Source of the DNA: Brachypterus glaber
Lineage: Eukaryota; Arthropoda; Insecta; Coleoptera; Kateretidae
Reading direction: 5' to 3'
Length of the DNA: 64,000 nucleotides
Assembly (NCBI GenBank): GCA_958510825.1
Contig: OY294044.1
Coordinates: forward strand, 39,729,816-39,793,815
The notes beneath the pieces were generated by a model. That model was not told where the DNA came from and did no database searches. It saw nothing but the letters and a program-made list of their open reading frames with translations. Position 1 is the first letter of the stretch. The number at the start of each line of letters is the position of its first letter. Position numbers and translations under genes: made by a program. Of the stretch, positions 23,081 to 35,700 are shown in pieces.

Positions 23081-23489
23081 GAAATAAAACAAACTCAAAT
23101 TTACCTCAACTATACCGAATATACCCGAACATAAACAAAAAAAACTCAATTATAACGAAATATACCCATAAAATCCAAAAAAACATGTGTAAGCTTGTTT
23201 AAAGGCTTTAGCCCGCTTTATCTCGAAGCCCTTAGCTAATTTATTCTGCAATATTATGATTCAATTCCTTTATAATGAGGGCCCCATGCTATGAAATCAT
23301 CAACGAGCCTTTCTAATAAACTAATACAAGGTCCCTACTTTCATGATTAATAAAATAATTATAAATAATAAGTTTCCAGCGAGGAGTCCCTAATAAACTT
23401 CGGGTGGGGCCCGGGCCGCTTCTACGGCACAACGACCTTGCCAATCTGCCGTTAAGTCGAAGTACGCTCTCGGATTTGCAAAACATAAA

Positions 23490-23890
23490 CATACTTTTAA
23501 TGTAACGTAAGCAACGGATATTTCATTTTTTAATACATAATTCAGAAATTTATTTAGATTTAAAACATTATAGCCTGACTTCTAAAACATTCTCAAATCC
23601 ACATTTAGTTCCAAAAAAAATATATATTTTGGAATAGAACAGAAATTTAAAGATTTATGTTCCTAAGTCAAAATCTATGTCAGAAAATGTAACGTAAGCA
23701 ACACTACATAAAATTATAAATTTCTCACAAATTAAACTTATTATACTAATTATAAATATATGTTTTGTTACTTTGTATTTACTGAAAAATAATATTGTAT
23801 TTAAATATTATGTGTTTTAATATAACTGATAAATTTATACATTTAAAAGTTAAAATATGAGTAAAAATGTAACGTAAGCAACGCTGGAAT
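23490..23890 (+). repeat. Repeat with three TGTAACGTAAGCAAC boxes
   Basis: TGTAACGTAAGCAAC occurs near 23501, 23692 and 23868, about 180-190 bp apart, separated by AT-rich sequence. An inverted relative lies at 43915-44315. Probably a short mobile element; the superfamily is unknown. Confidence 0.65.
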
Positions 23891-24279
23891 TACCCCTATT
23901 AATTCTACAGACAGGTCCAGGCAACGCGTTGCAACGGTGTACAAGAAATTCGCGGATGAAATTGCTTTACGGTAAATTCATTGCGCGAGGCACATAGATT
24001 TTTAAAATATTGAATTCATCTTAAGCGACTTGCAAAACCCCAGTGTACCAAATGTTATCACTGATAACATTGATAACTTATCAGGTTAATAAAAAAATGT
24101 AAATATTTGTGGTTCTATCACTTCAATTAAACCACCCCGCGGGGGTGGATTTAGACAAAAATATTATCAGATTCAATATCAGTAACCTCAAAAACCCCTT
24201 TACAGCAATTCTCAATTTTTTATAAAAAAATATTGTTTTTCACCATCTTCAGTTATCGACCGATCACATAATAATGTCT

Positions 24280-25170
24280 ACGTGCAAGTGGTTACTGTTG
24301 CCGCCTAAGGCCTATCGTCTCGCTATCGTCTCGTTATCGTTTGGACTTTTTGGACGAACGATCTCGCTATGTGGTGGAAAAATATCGTATCGTTGTAACG
24401 ATAACAAGAGGCCTCTCGCCCGTAACGAGACCGAAGCGAGAGCGATAACTATCGTACAGTTAAAGACAGTCGAATGTTGAAGCCACCTAAAATGAGATAA
24501 AAATATTTGACACAAACGTCATTATTTATATTTTGAAATTTAATGATTTTTAAAATGCAAATAAATTCTTTAATAGGCATTATGCATACATACATTTTGC
24601 TTTTTCCTTCTAGCACAATACTTTATGAGAAGGTAAAAATGGGAAAGCAAAATATATAAAGACTATTAACATTGATTTTTAGCACTCAAATACTACTAAC
24701 AGCAGCTCTGGCCTTTTTACCTTCTTTTAAATTACCCCTCGTATTAGTCAGATACTACCGTACTTACTATAAGCCTAATTAGGTACTTAGTGCAAACAGC
24801 CAGGAGTTCATATTTTTATATCTGCTATAAAAATAGGATAATGTTGAAGCAGTTTCTGCCTGCGATACGATATTAAAAGATAAAAGCTATTTATAATGAG
24901 CTAATGTATGCAGCAAAATATCCTTTTACTAGGATATATATGCATTTTAGTAATTTTTGACATATTCTTTTTAAATGTGACATTTGAGTCATATTCGTTT
25001 AACTAATATTAGATGGCTGAAATATTCAACTTTTACGCTGGAACGAAGTATCGTTATCGCGAGAGGTAGGCGATAACGAGAGGCCTCTCGTTATCGTTTG
25101 TGCGAGACGATTATTTTTGAACTATCGCATCGTAATTACGCTACGAGAGGTATTTATTGGCGATAACTAA
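24280..25170. repeat. Region rich in GATAACGAGAGG palindromes
   Basis: Both ends of this stretch (24310-24470 and 25050-25170) are dense in ATCG/CTCG motifs in both orientations, such as CGATAACAAGAGGCCTCTCG. It includes a perfect 26-bp palindrome at 25071-25096 built from CGATAACGAGAGG and its complement. The middle (24480-25040) is ordinary AT-rich sequence. It may be an element with complex inverted ends. No target duplication was identified. Confidence 0.45.
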
Positions 25171-25959
25171 ATTTGGTAATAAATGCCTCGACTATCCCTA
25201 AATCAAGTGCTTTTATCCTTTTTAATTTTGGCCGCGCAAGAAAAATTCTAGCCCATAGTGGCACGCCTATGTGTCGGCGTTTCCTCGTCAAAGGAGCTAG
25301 TCGGGTCTATGCAATAACACTTATAGTATATTCATCTTCAAAATGAAGTAAACAAACGCACGTGACAACAACGGATTTAGCGACAGGGTAGGACTCAAAA
25401 CAAAATATTTCTACATAACGGTCCATTGCAATGCATTGTACGCTTCATCGCAAGTGCTCACGTACTGACCTGTTTAATTTTCTACATCCCTACTCTCGCA
25501 ACATTCGAGTCTTTTAACTAATGAAACCACGCGCCAGCTGCGGCGTGCGCGATTCTTTTATTTACCTCTACTGAATCTTGAAGTTGAATATACTGTAGCG
25601 TATATTATTTTACATACTTATATTATTTTAAAGATATTGTGAAAATAAATATTAACTTTTTGGTATCATTTTAAAAAGAATATTGATTTGGCTCGGCTTA
25701 ATTAGGCATAAATTCGGGTAAAAGCCAAAAATGTGTTTTCCAAGCTTAGTTTTCGTGTAAAATTAAAAGTAAACATTTTTTTTATTGATTGGTATTTTTC
25801 TATCAATATTTGATCCAAAATGAATAGATTTAGTTACTTTTCAGATAAAAAAAATCTAAAAAAAAATTATTTAAAAAATGTTAAAAGCTGTCAAAATTTG
25901 ACAAAAACTTAGGATAATACACAGAATTAAATGGAGAATCTAAATATATAAAAATATAT

Positions 25960-26155
25960 AGGGTGTTCCATTTAAAAATCAAAAGTAGGGGTTATTTCCG
26001 GTTAAACCGGAAGTAAACGAAAAAATTACTTTAGGGATATAATTCAAAATATGGTCTTATAGACACTCTGTAAATTTATTTTATTTATCTCTAGGAATAA
26101 AAAAGTTATAGGTGCGAGCCACATTTAAAAAACACCCGGTATAATACTATGTGAC
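25960..26155. mobile_element. Short MITE with GGGTGT termini
   Basis: The left end TATAGGGTGTTCCATTTAAA and the right end TTTAAAAAACACCCGGTATA are imperfect inverted repeats with TA-like flanks. There is no coding frame. Its right half is included in the 143-bp duplication described at 26092-26649. The stretch 25170-25960 before it shows nothing identifiable. Confidence 0.55.
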
Positions 26156-26649
26156 CCACTAAAATTTCAAATTAAAAAATTTGGAGGTCTCACCCCTTAA
26201 ATTTGTTTGGACTTTTAATGCTACTATCTATTCTAGTATCAATATAAAAAAATCATCACTTATTTTGTTATCAGCCTTGGCTCAAAACAATGCTAAAGTT
26301 CAAAAACATTGTGTTGATACAGGGTGTATAGCTTTGTTGTTAAAAATCATTTCTTTAGATTCTAATGAGTTGGTGAAGTCTAGTACTATAACAGCTCTAG
26401 GTTCTGTTTTAAGGGGCTATCCAGCCGGTCAATTACGGTTTATTGAAAACGGTGGTATATCTGTATTTTCTAAATTATTTGATACTAGTTTTATAAAACT
26501 TCATGTTAGGAATAAAAAAGTTATAGGGGCGAGCCACATTTAAAAAACACCCGGTATAATACTATGTGACCCACTAAAATTTCAAATTAAAAAATTTGGA
26601 GGTCTCACCCCTTAAATTTGTTTGGACTTTTAATGCCACTATCTATTCT
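26092..26649 (+). repeat. SIL1 exon fragment copied between two 143-bp direct repeats
   Basis: 26235-26508 is a base-for-base copy of 274 bp from the SIL1 exon (27513-27786). It is flanked by 26092-26234 and 26507-26649, which are copies of each other with two differences seen. The left junction shares ATTCT with the exon and the right shares a short TTA/TAGG overlap. The copy covers the first armadillo-like repeats but lacks usable splice context and both ends of the exon. Not a gene by itself. Confidence 0.88.
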
Positions 26650-27030
26650 CCCCCACTGCTTAGTTGTGTCACAACATTCATTTTTTAAAATATTTTTTCC
26701 CTAGTTTCTATATTCTACCTATGAATTTAAAGTTTTCATAATCTAAGTTTGGTATTTTTTAACAATTATTGATTCCCCAATCCAAATTTGTCCAAAGAAT
26801 ATTTTTATCTCCCAGGATTTTAGAACAGAAGAGGGCTAAAATTTTGTATTTTTTTTTACTTTATTTTCTCATAAACTTGAGGTAATAGAAACATGCTGAG
26901 GTTAGATTTGGTCTCAGCGAGCCAAAATTAGTTTAAAAACATATGATATCAAAAAGCGTTTTGCCTAGTATAATTATAAATAATTATAATTATTATAATA
27001 TAAGCATTTAAACTTAAATATTTTTTACAG

Positions 27031-28172
27031 GTCAGAAAATTCCACAAGGACTTCATGTTAGAATGAATTTTGAAACTGGAGTTACAGAAGCCAAGCTATT
27101 GGATGATAATAAGCCAGATAAAAATAAAGCACTCACACCATTAGCTGATAAACTAAAAGATATGGAAACTAAACCTATTAGTTATGACGGGCTCAAAAAA
27201 GCTCTAAAAGATATCAAGGATTCGAGATTTGAACCTGATGTTAAAGAAAATGTAAAGAATAAATTTAAATCTATGGAACAAATTAAGAAGGAATTGGGTG
27301 ATATTAATTTATCGCCAAAATTAGATGCTGTACTAATGAAAGAGTTGTTTGAAGAATATGAGAAATATGTGGAAAAAAACGTGTATCCAGATGCCAAACT
27401 TTTGAAAATCATAAAAGACTTTGATTATCTTGCTCATCAGTACGACAATGCGGTAGAATTCGTGAGCCAAGATGGCTTTAACAGGTTTATATATAAAAAT
27501 TTAAATAATTCTAGTATCAATATAAAAAAATCATCACTTATTTTGTTATCAGCCTTGGCTCAAAACAATGCTAAAGTTCAAAAACATTGTGTTGATACAG
27601 GGTGTATAGCTTTGTTGTTAAAAATCATTTCTTTAGATTCTAATGAGTTGGTGAAGTCTAGTACTATAACAGCTCTAGGTTCTGTTTTAAGGGGCTATCC
27701 AGCCGGTCAATTACGGTTTATTGAAAACGGTGGTATATCTGTATTTTCTAAATTATTTGATACTAGTTTTATAAAACTTCATGTTAAAATATCAAACTTA
27801 GTTATTGATTTAATAACAGAACATAAAAATAATATATTAGATTCGAGTCAGAAAGTAGTAAGTCTCTATAAAAATATTAATTTTGAAAATTTAATGATTG
27901 AGAATAATTATTGCGCCAATTTAAACAAGTTGCTTTATAATTTGTTTGAAATTGAAGACTTAAATGGCATTGAAAATTGTCTACGTGGTATTCAAATTAT
28001 TTTACCCAAATGCCAAGATCAAATTAATGGTTCCTTACTTTTGGAAATTGAAGTATATTTCCAAAAATTAGTTGTCAGTGAAAAAGATTTACCTGAAGAA
28101 TCAAATAGAATTGAATATTATAACGAAATTATTCAGTTAATAAACAGTGTTTTAAGTATGAAACAACAATAA
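27031..28172 (+). CDS. Sil1: SIL1-like nucleotide exchange factor for BiP, last coding exon
   Basis: SIL1 releases ADP from the ER Hsp70 BiP (GRP78). The exon follows an acceptor TATTTTTTACAG (ends 27030) in phase 1 and reads QKIPQGLHVRMNFETGVTEAK, a signature of SIL1 proteins. From the internal ATG at 27063 there are 369 further codons. They hold an acidic and lysine-rich helical part (to about residue 130), then armadillo-like helices (about 150-330) with LLSALAQNNAKVQKHCVD and LRFIENGGISVFSKLF, and a helical C-terminus. It ends SMKQQ. No KDEL-like retention signal is visible, unlike many homologues. The upstream exon(s) with the signal peptide were not found to the left. It could be confused with cytosolic HspBP1, but the GLHVRMN block favours SIL1. 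Confidence 0.87.
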
Positions 28173-29650
28173 TAAGACTGATTTGTGATTTATTCTGTTT
28201 TATTTTCCAAACGAAAATATGCCTTTCCGGATGCTAACAAAAAGTGTACAAAGAAAGCTGAAAAAAAATTCTTTAGTTTCCCCCCTAAAGATTTGTCGAA
28301 AAACCAAAAAAGGTACTTTTATCCGCACATTTGTCTATCAAAGTTCATCATATATACATTTTTATAAAAAAAAAATATTGCAGAAATTTGCAGTTTATTA
28401 TAAAATCCAAAATTTTCAATATTAGTAAAATAACACATCTCATCGCAAAAAAAGATTTTCGGAAATCAACAAGGGTGTGATATATCGTTTCCTATAGCTA
28501 TTCCGTCTTCGCCATTAAAGGAGACTACCGAGATTGGCCTGTAAAGAGGGAACGAGGGAGAAAGTGCACGAATTACAATAACGAAGTGAATGTCTTAGGG
28601 AGGCAATAGGGAACTAGCCTAGTCAGTAAGTCACTGCGGAAAATTCACAGGTTGAACAACCTCGAGCGAGTCAGTGCTTTGGCGGGTGACCCATTGATTC
28701 TTCAAAGGGAATGGCTTATTGTCCTACGTTGAGAATACTACTTTGCAGAACTAACTCCCGTCGCGTTCTACGAACAAGTAAGGAGCATGGCTTATTAGGG
28801 CAGACTGATAGGCACTAAACAAATATTTATACACTTCGCCTTTTAACGTTTTCGCAGGTAAAATAACTGCGTTTCCCCGAGGATTGCTTTATTTCCCTTG
28901 ATAGCTCACATAATGATCTATCTAAAAACACCATTGGTTTTAACATTGTAACTTGTAATCTTCAACCTGTTTGGATTAAAAAAGTCGTCAGTACATAGGT
29001 TCTCATTGAACATTAAACCCTATTTCAACCAAATTAAGTGCATACCAATCTGTAGTTCAATCCACCACAAGGTGGCAGTCCCGTGCGCAGGATTTGCTCG
29101 TGGGGGGGGGTATATCAAATTTCATAAAAAAGAAAGAAGTATTTACAAAGAAAAATATCATTGTTAATTCAACAAATATATGTACATAATATATATCATA
29201 TAATTATAAGATTATCATGATAAAGTTTTGCTTGATTCAAAAGGAAGTTCATAAAATTTTAAAATTTTTAGTTAAAAACCCTCCTGGGGAGATCAGCGCA
29301 TCTGGATTTCCAGATATACTACATGGAATCTGATGAAAGTTTGTATTTTCATCAGAAATCTTTTATAGGGCGTGGCTCGGCTCGTCATTTTAAAACACAG
29401 TAACTCACGTTTGGACTTTTTGCCAGTATTCCCATGTAAATTTCCGGAAAAAAATCCAAGGCCAAATGTGAGTTAAAAGAAATGTAGGTAGCTATTTAAG
29501 AATAATCATGTATGTTTCTATTACTAATTGCGCTGAATTTGACCAAATTTTCAAATTAATACAAACATATAATATTTATTTATTAAATCTTCGAATTAAA
29601 ATAGGTTATCAGTGAAGTCAACGCAAAGAAATAACAGTATTTGTTATCAT
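28173..29650. other. SIL1 downstream region with a GC-richer island, no gene recognised
   Basis: 28490-28800 is visibly richer in G and C than its surroundings and has no repeat partner in the window. It matches no rRNA, tRNA or snRNA that I know. 29070-29120 holds a CCGTGCGCAGGATTTGCT sequence followed by a G-run, which recurs near 55453. ATCTGGATTTCCAGATATAC at 29300 recurs near 31649. Confidence 0.4.
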
Positions 29651-29674
29651 TTGCTTTTTGATAAACCAATCATT

Positions 29675-29706
29675 TATATAGGAGTGTTTTCCTCAAAAAA
29701 TTTAGT
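29675..29706 (+). promoter_or_regulatory. Likely core promoter of the DUF1397-like gene
   Basis: TATATA at 29675-29680 lies about 30 bases before an initiator-like TTTAGTTG (29701-29708) and about 52 bases before the start codon. The spacing is normal for an insect TATA promoter. Inferred from sequence only. Confidence 0.5.
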
Positions 29707-29731
29707 TGTGAAGTAACTGTAGCTGTATAAT

Positions 29732-29768
29732 ATGAAGACTTTTGTGATTTGTTGTGCTGTTTTAGCAG
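29732..29768 (+). CDS. DUF1397-like gene, exon 1 (signal peptide)
   Basis: Twelve codons plus one base encode MKTFVICCAVLA. The donor is GTAATT. The start is the only ATG after the TATA box and gives a normal signal peptide once joined to exon 2. Confidence 0.82.
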
Positions 29769-32700
29769 GTAATTATATCATTAAATTATTAAGAGTCTTA
29801 TTTTTTTTGTTTTTGGATTTAGTTTATCATAATAATTATTAATAATAGTAGTAATAATAATAGCAATAATATAAAAAATAAAAATGGACTACAATTGTAG
29901 CCCGTACGATCAAACTTGTAACAAAAATTAGCGCGACTAACGAAGGGTTAACCAGACTAATTTTTTATTCCGTATTACTGAAAAAGAGTTTGATAGTGAA
30001 AAGATCCCTTAACTCCAATTTTTGTTAAAAAAAAAACTGCAAAAAGGAAGACGGGCTAGCTCGAGATCTTCAAGGCATCTAAACTATTAAATTTTTGGGA
30101 TCCTAATGTTACTTTATAAAGGGACCCTGCCATTATCTATATTTTTGATCCTGCCACTCGGTCTAAAATTGACTAATAAAAAAAACACACCCCTTTTAAC
30201 ACATCAAAATTTCTCAGTGGTCTTCTTTTATTTCATAAAAAAACCCTGTTCCCATCATGTGACTCTCATGGAAATGTTTGATCGATGATCACTTTAGTCA
30301 GATTTTTATAAACTCAATTTAAAAAATCCGTGAAGATATGTAATGCCACGTATTCCATTATATATTATTCACAGTAAATAGTATGCAGCATTGGGAGGCA
30401 TAGCGTAGTGGCTAGCGCGTATGTATAGCAAGTCTACTATCGTGAGTTCGATTCTCACTGGCGCCGATTTGCCTTTTTCAGTTAATTAATAATTGAAATT
30501 TGGCGAAGGCGATAAGTGAAACGGACAATCCCTAGAAACTGGTTCGAAAGTCAGTATAAGCCGGTGGTTCCCTCTACTACTAGCCCACACAAGTCCTGGA
30601 CTTAGGGGATGCTTAATTAAGTAGAATAGTACGAGGTTAAACAAATAAACAAAAACAATAAATTTCCCAAAAAAAAAAATAATTTTCAAAAAAAAAATAA
30701 AAAAATTACATTTTTTTAAAAAGATCCTTTTTAAAAAACAAAAAATTATTAAAAAACAATTTTTTTTTCAAAAGACGTTTTTTTATTTTTCAATTTTTTT
30801 TATTGAAATTTCTTTTTTCGAAAAACGAAAAAAGTTTTTTTTTAAAAATATAAAAACTCAAAACATTAGTCAATTTTTTGTTTATTTTTTTTTGTTTGTA
30901 GAATTGATCCTTATAATAAAAGTAATTTTTCCTGGAAAAAATACGTTAATCGGAATTTTCTTTCGGCATTTTTCGATTTTTTAAAGAGTTTAACCCCCCA
31001 TAACTTTTTTGAGGGTAAAACTTTCAAAAATAATAGGGATCTTCCACTCATAGAACTTTTTTGAAAATTCGAAACTACCGTATACTATTCTAGCGCTGGC
31101 GCTGTGAATAAAATAATTACTCTGGGTAGCACGGCCAACTCAAAGTTTTCGGCAGTCAAAATGCTGCATTTTTGCTTACTTTTTGGTATGGATAAAATGA
31201 AAAAAATATATGCTAAAATTCCTTGCTACTCGGTAAAAAAATTAAAATACACATAAAAAACTCAAGAAATCTCACGAATTTTTATATGGAAATTCCAAAA
31301 ATCGCATTATCTGATATCTTATATATAATATAATACAGTGCAACCTCAGTAATCCGGATCCTCGGTAAACCGGATTCTTCGATATTCCGGACAAGCATTT
31401 GGCCGGATTATCGAAGTATCCTTTTCTAGACAAGGATCAAGCAAAAAAATACAAATTACTTAACAAAATAATATAAAATGTAATAAGTATGCTTCTGTTT
31501 TACATACTTTTTAGTTTTTGTACTATTTTCTAGTTGTTTTGTATTAAATGTTTTACTTTTCAATACAAAAACTGTCCCGCTTCAGTAATCCGGATTATTT
31601 GCTAATCCGGATCACCGGATTGTCGAGGTTGCACTGTATTATCAGCACATCTGGATTTCCAGATATACCACATGAAATCTGATAAAAGTTCATGGGATAT
31701 CAAAGTATTTACGATGTAAAATTTTTATAGGGTTTTTAGTAAAAACTTTTCGGGATCGTTATAACGACTATGGTCTTTTCTTTTGAGACAGAAAACGTCA
31801 AAGCAAAATTCAGTGACTACAGATCATTACTTCCACGAACGCTACGCTTTTTATTAAACTTTTCGGCTTACCAAAAAGATGTACATTTTTTAAGGGGCAC
31901 GTTAACCTTGCAAAAAAGATAGTCTGTCGGTATGTATATGCTAATTTTGAACTACAAAAATTGGATAACGCTTTAAGCTTAAAGCTTTAAATTTTGCCGT
32001 AAAAAGTTAAAATTTTACCCAATAAATTTTCTTTTCTTTGTTTTTGATTTTTTTTGTAGTTTTTTATAGAATTTCAATATACAATGTACATGTATAAAAT
32101 TTTAATTTTCTTTGCTGTAAAAAGGTAGGAGGAGAAATAATTGTTTTCTTTGTAGCAGTAGGCATTTACTGCAAATGTTTGACTGTTATTATCAGTAGAC
32201 TATAGACTAAACTATCTAGAATTGAACCAATGAACTTCTACAATCTATAACACTAGTTTACAAATTTATACTTTTTTGCACGAAGATTATCACATTTTCT
32301 TGTGTCATTTTGTCTCCTCGTGAGAAAAAAGTTACAGGGAGCGCCACTTAAAAGAAAGTAGAAAATTTCCAATGCAATATAAATTAAGTTAACTTAAACC
32401 TTTACCAGAAAAAAAAACTACTTGTAACTTCGAGGAGTATACCTATATAATGCGAAATATTATATATCTTAATGGGCTGTTTTTTGTTTTTTTTGTTTTT
32501 AAGTAAGTAGTCTCAGACAGCTAAAGCGGTTTGCTGTTCATGAGTAGGAACCGTGGACGACTTTTCTTTTTCATCAATTTTTTTTTTTTGGGGAAGGGGC
32601 ATGAAATCTGTTTCAGGGCAGCAAAGGAGGATGTCAGGAAACGGAGATTTTTGGCCTCGCTACGGAACTTTTCTGACCCTAATTAAATCATTGTTTGGGT

Positions 32701-35700
32701 CCTTAGGACAGAAAATAACCATCATTTTTCCCAGAAGTGAAGGGAACATTCTTAGAATGCACAGTGAACTTGGAAAACCAAAAGTCTGTCAAAAATGTGA
32801 ATTTTTGCATACGACTATTTTTGGTACCGCTGATTACGAATACAATAGTAAAAATTGTGAAAAAAACCGCGTCTTTAGGGTGTTCATATTTTGTTGTTTT
32901 CGTCCGATTTTGATAAAATTTGGTATGCAGGTTTCTTCTGATGACTTATGTGTGGATCTGTACCCATAAGTTCAAAATTCAAAATGGCGTAGAAAATATG
33001 GCAAAAGAAGTTTATAAACATATTAAGGTGCCAAAATACCCGACAAAAAAAAACTAAACTAAACGTTTTTATTGCCTTTGTCACTCGCGTATTCAAAACG
33101 AATTTTTTCTTGCATCAGTCTTTAAAACCGGTCTAGTCGTTTCGGCTTTAGGTGGGAACAAACAAACAAACCAAAAATATAGTCAAAACTCTTGTTTCGC
33201 GTTGCTATGGTCAAATGAAATATCTGAATTGCTGCCCATGTGCGGTAAGTAAACAATAGCTACAACAATTAAAATGGATAAGATAATGTTTATCTGACTA
33301 TTTAGCTAGTAACTTCGGCATTGGGTAGGTTGGGGGGTGGTAAATTGAGAGTCCAAACAAAGGTCCATTTTTAATTATAAGCACGTGTCAGCAATTCGGC
33401 GATTTAATCCGGCCATATCAACGCGCGAAACGAGAATTTTGTTTATATTTTTATTTGTTTGTTTATTCTTACCTAAAGCCTAAACTACTAGACCGATTTT
33501 AACGATTGAGGCAGCAAAAGATTTGTCTTAATTACGTGAGTTAAACAGATAATATGAATATTTAGTTTTATTTTTTTGTCGGGGTTTTGGCACCTCGGTA
33601 TATTTAATAAACTTCTTTCTCCATATTTCTACCCTATTTTGAATTTTAAACTTACGGGTACTGATCCGACCATATTTCTACCCTATTTTGAATTTTAAAC
33701 TTACGGGTACGGATCCGATCATACGTCATCACAAAAAACCTGCTTACCAAATTTTATCAAAATCGGACTAAAACAAAAAAAAATATCATCCTAATGACGC
33801 GGGATTTGTTTTTTAACAATATTTTTTATTATATTCATAATCAGCAGTATCAAAAATAGTCGTATGCAAAAATTCACATTTTTAACCGACTTTTGGTTTT
33901 CCAAGTTCACTGTGCATTCTAACAATGTTCCCTTCAGTTCTGGGAAAAATTATCGTTATTTTCTGTCTTCTAAGGACCCAAACAATGATTTAATAAGGGT
34001 CAGAAAAGTTCCGCAGCGAGGCCAAAAATCGCAGCTTCCTAATATCCTCCTTTTCAACCTCAATTTTTTTCCCTCGATTTATTTAAATATAAAGGGTAAA
34101 AATTCGTAAGACACTGTTAAAAAGAACTTCGACGCAAAACCCTTGTAAACTACTGTAATTTAACGATCATATTACAAATATAATTTTACAAACATATTTA
34201 TAATTATTTTTTTCCAGTAGTTATTAATCAGTCGTTTTCTGATAACTTTTAAATGACTTTAAATATTTAAATAAAATTTTCTTGTACGTTGTATTTTGTT
34301 AATTGATAAATATTCTCCTTACAAAATATGTTTTCCACAGACTAATCAATTTTACAGAGAAATTACTATTGTCAAAAAATACTTTTTCCCAAGGGTGTAA
34401 TTTTACGGTTAGTAATTTTTTCCGTCCCTAAACAGTTCTTTTCCGTCCCTAAATACTTTTGTTTAATCGTCATTAACGACCTAGTTTAAAGTTGTGGTGT
34501 GGTGAAAATTCGTAATAATTTTCGTATGCGGCGATAGTGCTTTCTTATATTTTTGAAATTATAAAACTCTTTTAAAATTAAAATAGGCCATCATATTAAG
34601 CATCTTTCGCTTGCTGTGCTAGTGCTTTCTTACGTTTTCTTTCACGGCCAGGGGTTTAGACAGTAAAACTAAATGATGAAGAATAATTTAAATGAAAATT
34701 ATTTTTAGAAGAAAAAAAACTCGAAATTACATTTTTTATAAAAAACTAACCAAGCTTGGGACAATGGGAGTAATTTTTTTAACACAATTTTAGATTTTTT
34801 TTTATATTTTTTTTTGTCATATAATTAAATATAGGGAATCTATTCTTTTGTAAGCAGCATTATTTTATTTGAAACTTATTTTTTTTAGCTTTGGGAGTAG
34901 TAAACTGTCAGGGCGAATTTAGCCCATCAAGTTTATCCTCTCTTAGAGAATATGCATCTCATCAAAGATTGGAAAAAGCAAAGGAAAAGATAGAATCTAT
35001 CTGTCCAGGTTATGGAGATAGATTTGAAGTAAGTACCTAGGGACTGTTCAACAATTATGTCACACGGCTAGCCTTAAACAAAGTTAAATGGAAAGTCAAA
35101 CCACCCCGGATCTTTTGACTTTAGGTTGTTTTTGGGACATTTCCAAATAGTTTTTGACAAAAATTAAAATCGCTCACGAAGCCGTTTAAAATAAAGTCAT
35201 TCCTCTTCTTCTTTAAGTTTTTTCTGACATCACTATACGGAGTTTTTTCTATGACACCCTATAGCATAGGTACTACCCATGATACTCAATATAACCGCGC
35301 ATACATTGTTAATTTCCAAAAAATAAATAAAATTATGTTTGGAAATGTCCCAAAAACAACCTAAAATCAAAAAATCCAGGGTGTTTTGACTTTCCATTTA
35401 ACTTTGTTTAAGGCTAGCCGTGGTCACTGCTCGAGCGCGCTCTAGGGGAGGGGACAAAAAGTGACACAGTATCAGGTAAAGAGTGACGTCACTTTTTTTA
35501 ACATTTCTTACAATTTATTGATTTTGCAAATTTGACCATTAAAAGTTATTTTTAAATAATTTAAAAATAAATGTTGCATTACTATGTGACGTTTTACAAA
35601 AAGATTATACAATTAATAAACAAATATCGGGACTAGGACTTTAAATAAAAACACTAAGTTTTATGCACTAGCGACGTTTCGCTATGTACACGTAGACGTT

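Noticed and set aside
26181..26543. The SIL1 exon fragment as an alternative exon or a separate small gene
   Set aside because: It lacks both exon ends, has no convincing acceptor/donor pair, and its flanks are duplicated non-coding sequence.
32553..32969. A 138-codon plus-strand frame
   Set aside because: It lies in the left arm of a foldback element, the inverted arm does not preserve it, and it resembles no known protein.
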